Origin: Lentisphaerae bacterium ADurb.Bin082 | GTDB lineage: Bacteria > Verrucomicrobiota > Lentisphaeria > Oligosphaerales > Oligosphaeraceae | DNA: 57,654 nucleotides | NCBI GenBank assembly: GCA_002070945.1 | Contig: MWEG01000043.1 | Location: 1-57,654, forward strand | Reading direction: 5' to 3' | In this document: positions 24,177 to 32,477 of the stretch, in pieces | How the letters are laid out: every line of letters starts with the position of its first letter | Position numbering within the stretch: position 1 is the first letter of the stretch | Notes under the pieces: model-generated | Database searches by the model: none | What the model was told of the DNA's origin: nothing | Seen by the model: the letters and a program-made list of their open reading frames with translations, nothing else | Program-made: the position numbers and the translations under genes

Positions 24177-25229
24177 ATGTATTGGTATTACAAATGGCCG
24201 CTGATCATCATTTTCCTGCTTTTGGCCGTCGGTCTCGGGTCTCTCCTTTGGCGTTCCTGTCTGCCGACCAGGCCTGCCGCGCCTCCTGACGACCCTGCGC
24301 CCAAAGCCCAAACCAGCTCTGTTGCCACCAAGACAGGTGACGCAAACGCTGGCGCTTCCTCCAAGTCTGTCAGCTCATCCAGGCAAGCGGCTGCGCCGGA
24401 CAGCTCCAACGCCGCGGTGACGGTCCCCCCTCCCACGCCAGTTCTCCCCGAAGCCATGTTCACCTTTTCCCACCAGGACGAATACCGCCTGGACTCGGCG
24501 GAACGTCAGCTCCTGGCTGACCAGCCGCTGGCCGCCCGCACCCTCGCCCAGATCGTTATGGCCAACAATGCGTTGATTCCCGGCAGTAAGGAATGGCATC
24601 GCGTGACCAGCATCGTCAATGCAGCCAACCGGGTCTTCATGAACAGCGCCGCGCCCAGCCCCGAAAAAACAACTTACATCATCTCTGCCGGGGACAGCCT
24701 CAGCCGGATTGCCACGTCCAACCGCACCACCATCGGCGCGCTCATCCGCCTCAATGAGCTGAGCCAGACCAACCAGATCATCCACCCTGGCAACGCCATG
24801 CACATCCTGACCGGCGACTGGTCCATTCACGTCATTAAATCGCAGTTCCTGCTCCTGCTTTATCTCGGCCCCGACCTCTACCGCGTCTACTCAGTCGGCA
24901 TCGGCCGCCAAGACCGCACCCCCGTCGGGACTTTCGCCATCACCTCCAAAGTCCTCAACCCTGCCTGGACGCCGCCCGGGAAAAACATCCCCTACGGCCA
25001 TCCCGAAAACATTCTTGGGACGCGTTGGCTCGGGATTTCCCCGATTGGCAGCACCAACCCGTCCCTGCGCGGATTCGGCATCCACGGCACCTGGGAACAG
25101 GACAGCATCGGCACTGCCGCCAGCGCCGGATGCGTCCGCATGCGCAACGAAGAAGTCGAGGAGCTGTACGATTTCATCCCCATGCCTAGCAGCGCCCACA
25201 CCTTCGTCAAAGTCACCATTGAGGAATAA
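24177..25229 (+). CDS. LysM L,D-transpeptidase (YkuD family)
   Basis: 350 residues. Order: one N-terminal membrane anchor (about 7-27), an Ala/Ser/Pro-rich linker (30-95), a LysM peptidoglycan-binding domain (about 166-210, YIISAGDSLSRIATSN) and a YkuD catalytic domain. The active site HGT...S.GCVRM has H303 and C319. It forms 3-3 cross-links in peptidoglycan or attaches proteins, in the periplasm. It starts with a GAGG-type site upstream. accA starts nine bases after its stop, an unusual pairing but clearly an operon. Confidence 0.92.
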   Translation: MYWYYKWPLIIIFLLLAVGLGSLLWRSCLPTRPAAPPDDPAPKAQTSSVATKTGDANAGASSKSVSSSRQAAAPDSSNAAVTVPPPTPVLPEAMFTFSHQDEYRLDSAERQLLADQPLAARTLAQIVMANNALIPGSKEWHRVTSIVNAANRVFMNSAAPSPEKTTYIISAGDSLSRIATSNRTTIGALIRLNELSQTNQIIHPGNAMHILTGDWSIHVIKSQFLLLLYLGPDLYRVYSVGIGRQDRTPVGTFAITSKVLNPAWTPPGKNIPYGHPENILGTRWLGISPIGSTNPSLRGFGIHGTWEQDSIGTAASAGCVRMRNEEVEELYDFIPMPSSAHTFVKVTIEE

Positions 25230-25237
25230 ACATATTC

Positions 25238-26191
25238 ATGGCCGTCACCCTCGAATTTGAAAAATCAATCATAGAGCTGGAAGAAAAAGTCGCTGCCCTG
25301 CACCGTTTCAGCCAAGAACGTGACATTGACCTTGGCCCTGGCCTGGCAACCCTTGACACCAAGCTTCCCGAGGTGCGCCGCAAAATTTTTTCCAGCCTCA
25401 CCCCGTGGGAAAAAGTCCAACTGGCGCGCCACCCTCAGCGGCCGCATCCTAAGGACTATGTCGACGAGATATTCACCGATTATCTGGAGTTGTGCGGTGA
25501 CCGTCGCTATGGCGACGACCGCGCCATTGTCGGCGGCTTCGCTAGGCTGAGCCAACGGCATGTCATGGTCATTGCGACGCAAAAAGGGCGCAACCTCAAG
25601 CAGAACATGGACGTCAACTTTGGCTACGCCCATCCGGAAGGATACAGGAAGGCCTTGCGTCTCATGCAGTTAGCCGACAAGGCGCGGGTTCCAGTCATCA
25701 CTCTCGTCGACACTCCTGGCGCCTATCCTGGCGTTGGTGCTGCCGAGCGCCACATTGGCGAGTCGATAGCCGTCAACCTGCGCGAGATGTTCCGCTTGGC
25801 CGTGCCTATTCTCAGCATCATCACTGGCGAAGGCGGCAGTGGCGGTGCGCTCGGCATCTGCGTTGGCAACTGCGTTCTCATCATGGAAAACGCCTACTAT
25901 TCTGTCATCACCCCGGAGGGCTGCGCTGCTATTCTCTGGCGCAGTGCGGATGCCATTCCCAAGGCCGCCCAGGCCCTGAAGCTCACTGGCCGCGACCTGT
26001 TGAAGCTCGGCGTCGTCGATGGCATCATCCCGGAACCTTTGGGCGGTGCGCACCGTGATCCTGTTGGGGCCGCTGAGCTGCTCAAGCAGGCGATTGTCAG
26101 GCAGCTGGATCAGCTGTGCGCCATGTCTGGCGCCCAGCTCCAGCAAGCGCGCTATGACCGTTTCCGCAACCTCGGCGTCGTTGGCGTTTGA
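25238..26191 (+). CDS. accA: acetyl-CoA carboxylase carboxyltransferase subunit alpha
   Basis: 317 residues, normal AccA length. The opening FEKSIIELEEKVAALHR, the HPKDYVDEIFTDYLELCGD block, VDTPGAYPGVGAAERHIGES and EGGSGGALGI are all typical. It forms the carboxyltransferase with AccD and makes malonyl-CoA for fatty-acid synthesis; AccD is not in the window. Gene order L,D-transpeptidase, accA, acetyltransferase on one strand with short gaps. Confidence 0.96.
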   Translation: MAVTLEFEKSIIELEEKVAALHRFSQERDIDLGPGLATLDTKLPEVRRKIFSSLTPWEKVQLARHPQRPHPKDYVDEIFTDYLELCGDRRYGDDRAIVGGFARLSQRHVMVIATQKGRNLKQNMDVNFGYAHPEGYRKALRLMQLADKARVPVITLVDTPGAYPGVGAAERHIGESIAVNLREMFRLAVPILSIITGEGGSGGALGICVGNCVLIMENAYYSVITPEGCAAILWRSADAIPKAAQALKLTGRDLLKLGVVDGIIPEPLGGAHRDPVGAAELLKQAIVRQLDQLCAMSGAQLQQARYDRFRNLGVVGV

Positions 26192-26268
26192 CGTCGCTCC
26201 GGCAGCCGTCAACGCGCCGTTCCTCTCCCCGCTCCCTTCCGTCTCCAGCCCTCTCTCGGAGTGTCCGC

Positions 26269-26748
26269 ATGTCGCCATCATCAGACATTGTTATTGTCCC
26301 TGCCGTCGAAGCTGACGCTGAGGCCATCGTCGATTTGCTGGCTCCCTACGTTGCCAAGCAGATCGTCCTGCCCCGCACGGCGGAGGATATCCGCGCCCAT
26401 ATCGACAATTTCCAGGTTGCCCGCTGGCGTGACCGGCCTGGTCTGGCCGGCTGCGTCGCCCTGCGCGACTTTGGCGACGGGCTGCAAGAAGTGAGGTCCT
26501 TAGTGGTGGCCCAGAAGCAATCTGGACAGGGCCTTGGTTCTCTGCTGGTGCGAAAGGCCGTCGAACTGGCGGCAGAGCGTCATGCCAAGCGCGTATTCAC
26601 CCTCACGGTACGGCCTAACCTGTTCCGCCATATCGGGTTTACCGAAGTGCCGGTGACGGACTTTCCGCAAAAAGTCTGGTCAGACTGCGCCAATTGCCCA
26701 AAACGCCAGCATTGCGATGAAATTGCGCTGGCCCTGGACTTGGCCTGA
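26269..26748 (+). CDS. ArgA-like GNAT acetyltransferase (N-acetylglutamate synthase type)
   Basis: 159 residues, a single GNAT domain. The acetyl-CoA loop is QKQSGQGLGSLLV (about 80-92). The ending KVWSDCANCPKRQHCDEIAL closely follows the C-terminus of ArgA and stand-alone NAGS-like enzymes (KVW.DC..CP....CDE). This suggests transfer of an acetyl group to glutamate, the first step of arginine synthesis; no AAK kinase-like domain is fused. Its place just before carB (carbamoyl phosphate for arginine and pyrimidines) supports that. The CxxC plus C near the end may bind a metal. Substrate not proven. Confidence 0.78.
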   Translation: MSPSSDIVIVPAVEADAEAIVDLLAPYVAKQIVLPRTAEDIRAHIDNFQVARWRDRPGLAGCVALRDFGDGLQEVRSLVVAQKQSGQGLGSLLVRKAVELAAERHAKRVFTLTVRPNLFRHIGFTEVPVTDFPQKVWSDCANCPKRQHCDEIALALDLA

Positions 26749-26957
26749 GCCGAATCGAACCCCTGGCGAGCGCACCTGGCGTCTGGCGCATCGACACACA
26801 CCTGCTCCAAAGCCCGGCTGCAGCAGTTGTGGCACTTTGCCGACTAATTGCGCCCAAGCGTCTTGTTTTTTGCCCTTCGCAGCCTAAATTTGGGCGATTT
26901 GCGAATTTTGCCTCTTGCTTTTGCCACCCTGTCAAGCCTGTTTGGAGAATCACCTCT

Positions 26958-29900
26958 ATGCCTAAGCGCAGCGACATTGAAAAAGTCATGATCATCGGTT
27001 CTGGCCCTATCATCATCGGCCAAGCCTGTGAATTCGATTATTCCGGCACCCAGGCCTGCAAGGCGCTGCGCAGTCTTGGCTATAAAATCGTTTTGGTCAA
27101 TTCGAATCCAGCCACCATTATGACCGATCCCGGCATCGCCGATGTGACCTATATCGAGCCGCTGAACGTGGCCCGCATGGAGGAAATCATCGAGCGCGAG
27201 CGGCCCGACGCGCTTCTCCCCAATCTTGGCGGCCAATCCGCCCTCAACCTGGCCTCCGAACTGGCGCAAAACGGCATTTTGAAGAAATACGACGTCGAGG
27301 TCATCGGCGTTCAGATTGACGCTATTGAACGCGGTGAAGACCGCACTGCCTTCAAGGAAACCATGAACCGCCTCGGCGTTGACATGGCTCGCAGCCGGGC
27401 CGTCAACAGCGTTGAGGACGCCGAGGCCGCGGCCCGCGAAATCGGGTTTCCGGTCGTCGTTCGGCCTGCCTATACTATGGGCGGCAGCGGCGGCGGCTTC
27501 TGCTATAACGTGGAAGAGCTGCGCACCATCGCTGCCCGCGGCCTCCAGGCCAGCCTTGTCCACCAAGTGCTTATTGAGGAATCCCTGCTGGGCTGGGAAG
27601 AGCTGGAACTGGAAATCGTGCGTGACGCCAAGGGCAAGATGATCACGGTCTGTTTCATCGAAAACGTTGATGCCGTCGGCATCCATACTGGCGATTCCTT
27701 CTGCACCGCGCCTATGCTTACCATTGCCAAGGACTTGCAGCAGCGCATGCAGACCTTGGCGCACAAGATTGTGGAGAGCATCGGCGTCATCGGCGGCACC
27801 AACGTGCAATTTGCCCACAATCCTAAGGACGGGCGCGTCGTCGTCATCGAAATCAACCCTCGCACCTCGCGGTCTTCCGCCCTGGCTTCCAAGGCCACCG
27901 GCTTCCCGATCGCATACATCTCCGCTCTGCTCGCCACAGGCATCACCCTCGATGAATTGCCCTATTGGCGTGACGGCAGCCTGGACAAGTACACCCCCTC
28001 CGGCGACTACGTCGTCGTCAAATTCGCTCGCTGGGCGTTTGAGAAATTCAAGGGCGTGGAAGACCGGCTGGGTACCCAGATGCGGGCTGTCGGCGAAGTG
28101 ATGAGCATCGGCAAGACGTACAAGGAAGCCTTTCTCAAGGCCATCCGTTCGTTGGAGAACGGCCAGCCTGGGCTTGGCTTTTTCAAGCACCTGGACAACT
28201 TGTCGCTGCCGGAACTGATGGAACGGTTGAACACGCCGACCAGCATACGCCAATTCATCATCTACGAGGCCTTGCGCAAAGGCGCTGACATCAACGAACT
28301 CTACAGCCGCACCCATATCAAGCCGTGGTTCCTCGAACAGATGCGCGAACTCGTCGAACTGGAAAACGAGATTCTCAAATACCGCGAGCATGTTCTTCCT
28401 GACGACCTGCTCCGCCAGGCCAAGCAGGACGGCTTCTCTGACCTCTACTTGGCTAAGCTGCTGAAGACGCCGGAAGCCGTCCTCCGCCGCCAGCGCCTGG
28501 AACTCGGCATCACCCAAGCCTGGGACAGCATCCCAGTCAGCGGCGTAGATAATGCCTGCTACTACTACTCGACCTACAACAGCCCGGACAAAGTGAAGGT
28601 CTCGGATAACCCGAACAAAGTCATGGTCTTGGGCGGCGGACCCAATCGCATCGGTCAAGGCATTGAGTTTGACTACTGCTGCGTGCATGCCGCCCTGGCG
28701 CTGCGCGAACTGGGCTACGAAACCATCATGGTCAACTGCAACCCGGAAACAGTCTCCACGGACTACGACACTTCCGACCGACTCTACTTCGAGCCGCTGA
28801 CCTTGGAAGATGTCCTCAGCATCTATGAAAAGGAAAAGCCGCTCGGCGTCATCGTCCAATTCGGCGGCCAGACTCCGCTCAACCTGGCCACTGACCTGGC
28901 TCGGAACGGCGTCAACATCCTGGGCACCTCGCCGGCGACTATTGACATGGCCGAGGACCGCGATTTGTTCCGCGCCATGATGGAAAAACTCGATATTCCC
29001 ATGTCGGTCTCCGGCATGGCCAGCAACCTTGAGCAGGCGCTGGCCATCGCAGGCCGCATCGGCTACCCGCTTATGGTCAGGCCGTCCTTTGTGCTCGGCG
29101 GGCGTGGCATGGAAGTCGTCCGAGACGACGCGATGCTCCGGCAATACGTCGAAGCCGCGGTTGACGTCACCCCGGAGCGCCCCATCCTGATTGATAAATT
29201 TTTGGAAAACGCCATTGAAAGCGAGGCGGACGCGATTGCCGACGGCCATGATGCATTCGTGCCATCGGTGATGGAGCAGATTGAGCTGGCTGGCATCCAT
29301 TCTGGAGATTCCGCCTGCGTCATCCCACCGATCAGCATTCCGCAGCAGCACATTGAGACGATCCGTGAATACACGGCCAGGATTGCCCGGGAAATGGGCG
29401 TGGTCGGTTTGATGAATATCCAGTACGCGATCTGCGAAGACGTCGTCTACGTCCTGGAAGCCAATCCGCGCGCATCCCGGACTGTTCCCCTGGTGTCCAA
29501 GGTCTGCGGTCTTTCCATGGCTAATCTTGCCACTCGCATGATGATGGGCGAACGCCTGGCCAACCTCAATCTGCAACACCATGACATTCCGCATCATGGC
29601 GTCAAGGAAGCCGTCTTCCCCTTCACCATGCTGCCGGAAGTCGACCCAATTCTCGGGCCGGAAATGCGCTCAACCGGCGAAGTCCTGGGCCTGGCAACCA
29701 ACTTCGGCCTGGCCTTTTACAAGGCGGAAGAAGCAGCCAAGCCCCCGCTGCCGAGTTCCGGGACGGTTTTGATCACCGTCCACCCAGCCGACCGCGAAGG
29801 CATCTTGGAGCCAGCCCGCAAATTCATGCAGCTCGGCTTTACGATTCGAGCGACTGATGGCACGTGCGCGTTCCTGGTCGCTCATGGCGTCAAGGCCACC

Positions 29901-30161
29901 CCCATCGCCAAGATCAACGAAGGCCGACCGAATATCGTAGACGCCATCAAGAACGGCGAAATCCACCTGGTCATCAACACCCCGATCGGCAAAGCCAGCG
30001 CCATCGACGACTCCTACATCCGGAAAAACGCTATCCGCTATGGCGTGCCCTACATCACGACCGTCGCAGCCGCCAAAGCTGCTGCCGAAGGCATCACCGA
30101 TTTCCAGAAAGGCGACGGCGGCGTCATGTCCCTGCAAGAATACCACCGAAACATCGTCTGA
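26958..30161 (+). CDS. carB: carbamoyl-phosphate synthase large subunit
   Basis: 1067 residues, full length. Two homologous halves each with an ATP-grasp domain: GSGPIIIGQACEFDYSGTQA at the start and GGGPNRIGQGIEFDYCC about residue 560, both ending in E.NPR motifs (EINPRTSRSSALASKATG; EANPRASRTVPLVSK). The MGS-like allosteric domain closes the protein (about 935-1067). With CarA it makes carbamoyl phosphate from glutamine, bicarbonate and ATP. GGAGA precedes the ATG at 26958. No carA is in the window. It is convergent with the next gene. Confidence 0.97.
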   Translation: MPKRSDIEKVMIIGSGPIIIGQACEFDYSGTQACKALRSLGYKIVLVNSNPATIMTDPGIADVTYIEPLNVARMEEIIERERPDALLPNLGGQSALNLASELAQNGILKKYDVEVIGVQIDAIERGEDRTAFKETMNRLGVDMARSRAVNSVEDAEAAAREIGFPVVVRPAYTMGGSGGGFCYNVEELRTIAARGLQASLVHQVLIEESLLGWEELELEIVRDAKGKMITVCFIENVDAVGIHTGDSFCTAPMLTIAKDLQQRMQTLAHKIVESIGVIGGTNVQFAHNPKDGRVVVIEINPRTSRSSALASKATGFPIAYISALLATGITLDELPYWRDGSLDKYTPSGDYVVVKFARWAFEKFKGVEDRLGTQMRAVGEVMSIGKTYKEAFLKAIRSLENGQPGLGFFKHLDNLSLPELMERLNTPTSIRQFIIYEALRKGADINELYSRTHIKPWFLEQMRELVELENEILKYREHVLPDDLLRQAKQDGFSDLYLAKLLKTPEAVLRRQRLELGITQAWDSIPVSGVDNACYYYSTYNSPDKVKVSDNPNKVMVLGGGPNRIGQGIEFDYCCVHAALALRELGYETIMVNCNPETVSTDYDTSDRLYFEPLTLEDVLSIYEKEKPLGVIVQFGGQTPLNLATDLARNGVNILGTSPATIDMAEDRDLFRAMMEKLDIPMSVSGMASNLEQALAIAGRIGYPLMVRPSFVLGGRGMEVVRDDAMLRQYVEAAVDVTPERPILIDKFLENAIESEADAIADGHDAFVPSVMEQIELAGIHSGDSACVIPPISIPQQHIETIREYTARIAREMGVVGLMNIQYAICEDVVYVLEANPRASRTVPLVSKVCGLSMANLATRMMMGERLANLNLQHHDIPHHGVKEAVFPFTMLPEVDPILGPEMRSTGEVLGLATNFGLAFYKAEEAAKPPLPSSGTVLITVHPADREGILEPARKFMQLGFTIRATDGTCAFLVAHGVKATPIAKINEGRPNIVDAIKNGEIHLVINTPIGKASAIDDSYIRKNAIRYGVPYITTVAAAKAAAEGITDFQKGDGGVMSLQEYHRNIV

Positions 30162-30200
30162 TGGGCGGGGCAACCCAGCCCGGCTCGCCTGCTTCTGAAC

Positions 30201-32051
30201 TTACCTCTGGAGCTGGAACAGCATGGTGTCCGGGGTGGTGCAGGCGTAGTCCAGGCAACCGTCCGCACCAACGCTTTCTTCGCGGCCGCTGAACAGTTCG
30301 GTGACCCGCTTGACGCCCTTCGGCAACCGCAGCCGGACTACGTCGCCATGAGCGGCGTGAACGGCCAGGAGATCGCCCTCAGCGTAAACCGGAAACTCCG
30401 CGTCGCAGTACAGGTGCACACCTGCCTTTGCCGCCAAATCCTTGAGAACGGCTACGGTAAGCTCCTTGTAGTCATGGATATAGCATGACGTCCAGTCGCC
30501 CATGTCTCGGCACACAACTCCGGTGCTGTTGTAGGGGATGCCGCTGATAGTCTCGCAGAAAGCCGGATCCAGGCGTCCCTCCTGGATGATTCCCGGGCCG
30601 TACAGCCAGACTACGGTACGACCGCGGTTCAGGACATGCTCCTGCAACAGCGCGATTTTCTCTGGGGTGAGCACGAACGCCGAGGTGAAGATCACTAGCC
30701 GGAAACGGTCGAAATCCGGGCAGCGCGGAATATCCTGGAAGGAAAAGACTTCGAACGGCGCGCCAAGCCGGTTGAGACGATTGCGGGTGCCGAGGTTCAT
30801 ATCCGCCACCCGTGGGTCGTCTTGGTTGACGTAATACGTGCTTTCCGGATCGACAATCATCGCTGTCTGGCTCGCGTCTCGGGCCGGCTGGCCGCCATGC
30901 TGCGACCACAATTCACGCGCCCGTGCAAGCGTCTGCATGACTTTTTCGCCTTGGTAATAGTCGCCCCACATATCAAACCACCATAGGTGGGTTCGCTTGA
31001 TCAGTCCCAGGGCGGCCTCGCGCTTCAGGCCGGCCACTGTCGCCTTCTCGTTTGGCCAAGCCGATTTAACGCGCAGATTGATGTGCGGCGACAGGTAGGA
31101 GTTGTACGTATGCGTCCGCTGGTCGCATTCATGCAGGAGCCTTTTGCCGCGCACTGCGGCAGTGCCGTTCGGGATCAGGAAGCCGCTCCCGCCGCCCATC
31201 TCGCGGTCTTGATACGTGCCCGGGGCGATAAGAAAATCAATTTCCGGCGCGTCCAGCACCTTTTCATATTCCAGATGACCGCAGGAAACCAGGGTGCGGG
31301 CCGTCTTTTCCAGGATGTAGCCGTAGAAACAGCCGACCTCAACAGGCCGACGGACTATCGACCGGATAATCTTGGCAAAATGCAAGATAGCGTTAGCGAC
31401 GGTTTCGTTGCAAAAACGCCAGTAAGCGACCGCTTCCTCATCCTTCTCCGGCGAACGAAGAAAGCCGTCATGGCTGACGTGTTCACGCGCAGATGCGGGC
31501 GGAATGTCAATCGGGTCCGGCTTTCCCTGCGCCTGGCGCCATTTCCGCCAGGCAGCCCGGCGGTTGGCATCTTCGGTGCCTTGGGAATAATCATACCATT
31601 CGTCGGTCGCCCCGCAACAGGGCATGTAGGCCAAGATGCGGTCTGCATAACGGCTCTCGCAATACTCGACAAAGCTGCGCAGATAGCGTTCGGTCGGCGC
31701 CAGCCACTCGGGATTGTGGAGCGCCTTGCCCAGGTTGTTGAACGTATCTGAACAGCTGAGCCAGTTCATGTGCTCCAGCCAAACCGGCGAATTGAGGTCA
31801 ATCATGCACAAAAAACGGACGCCGGGCCATGCCCGCGACACATCCGCGATAATCTTGTCCACCACGGTGAAATCGTAAACATCATACCACAGCCAGGTGG
31901 GCGGATACTGCGAATACGGCGTGCCCCGGGAATTAACCGTGTGAGCCGGAAACAGGCAGACCGTGTCATAGCCGATCTGACCAAACTTCTCCAAAGTGTT
32001 GAGAGGCGTGTAAAAAGACCGGTAGGCCAAAAAAGGCGCTGACTGCTCCAT
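30201..32051 (-). CDS. glycoside-hydrolase-like protein (GH42/beta-galactosidase-related)
   Basis: 616 residues, no signal peptide, so probably cytoplasmic. The first ~370 residues look like a TIM barrel (GYDTVCLFPAHTVN, RFLCMIDLNSPVWL, ILAYMPCCGATDEWYDYS, LWWFDMWGDYY). Residues ~395-545 resemble the beta-galactosidase trimerisation (class I amidotransferase-like) fold: AMIVDPESTYYVN, FRLVIFTSAFVLT, GRTVVWLYGPG. A small beta domain ends it. The substrate is unknown; acid/base candidates are not certain. It is transcribed divergently from the 32478 gene, with a shared 426-bp promoter region. Confidence 0.65.
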   Translation of the reverse strand: MEQSAPFLAYRSFYTPLNTLEKFGQIGYDTVCLFPAHTVNSRGTPYSQYPPTWLWYDVYDFTVVDKIIADVSRAWPGVRFLCMIDLNSPVWLEHMNWLSCSDTFNNLGKALHNPEWLAPTERYLRSFVEYCESRYADRILAYMPCCGATDEWYDYSQGTEDANRRAAWRKWRQAQGKPDPIDIPPASAREHVSHDGFLRSPEKDEEAVAYWRFCNETVANAILHFAKIIRSIVRRPVEVGCFYGYILEKTARTLVSCGHLEYEKVLDAPEIDFLIAPGTYQDREMGGGSGFLIPNGTAAVRGKRLLHECDQRTHTYNSYLSPHINLRVKSAWPNEKATVAGLKREAALGLIKRTHLWWFDMWGDYYQGEKVMQTLARARELWSQHGGQPARDASQTAMIVDPESTYYVNQDDPRVADMNLGTRNRLNRLGAPFEVFSFQDIPRCPDFDRFRLVIFTSAFVLTPEKIALLQEHVLNRGRTVVWLYGPGIIQEGRLDPAFCETISGIPYNSTGVVCRDMGDWTSCYIHDYKELTVAVLKDLAAKAGVHLYCDAEFPVYAEGDLLAVHAAHGDVVRLRLPKGVKRVTELFSGREESVGADGCLDYACTTPDTMLFQLQR

Positions 32052-32477
32052 GATGAAACTCCTTCACAAGCAAACTCTGAATTGCAAGGAAAAATCCCGA
32101 TTAACCAACGGCAGAATCGCCCGCAGACGCATACAAAGTTAACTATACCGCAGCCGACTAGACTGTCAAGATTGATTTTTTTAAATTCCCGGTTTGACAT
32201 ATTTGACTGGCGTGCTAATCTAAGAACAAATCATTGAGATAAGGAATAAAAAAGGAACAACTTTGCGCCAACCAGACTTTTTCCCCTGAATAGCCTTTTC
32301 CCAGGCAGAAACAAGCCGAGAAGCATGTCAGCTGTTTTTCATTTACTTAATCTGAAAACTCTCGGCGCTCTCGACTGGGGGAGACACGTCACGCTCAGAC
32401 AACAAAGGCACATTAACTATTTCCAAGTCGCAGTTTTGGCCTGATTTCGGTTCACCAACAGCAAAGAGAGCAGCGTC
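32052..32477. promoter_or_regulatory. divergent promoter region of the sugar cluster
   Basis: AT-rich 426-bp gap. TTGACA at 32194-32199 can serve as a -35 box for the plus-strand gene, with an imperfect -10 near 32217-32222. Downstream at 32248-32264 lies AAAAAAGGAACAACTTT, which matches at 16 of 17 bases a site before the GntR/LacI-type regulator gene (34606-34622). No gene in the gap. Confidence 0.5.
32248..32264 (+). promoter_or_regulatory. shared 17-nt motif, site 1 (operator candidate)
   Basis: AAAAAAGGAACAACTTT, about 20-30 nt downstream of where a promoter with -35 at 32194 would start. The only other copy seen, with one mismatch, lies just before the regulator gene. An operator for that regulator is the simplest reading. 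Confidence 0.5.

Noticed and set aside
26745..26835. Possible tRNA T-arm on the minus strand (GGGGTTCGATTC)
   Set aside because: The T stem does not pair and no anticodon or acceptor stem forms; it overlaps the end of the acetyltransferase gene.
26844..29597. 917-codon antisense frame opposite carB
   Set aside because: A shadow of GC-rich codon use in carB; carB on the plus strand has full family motifs.
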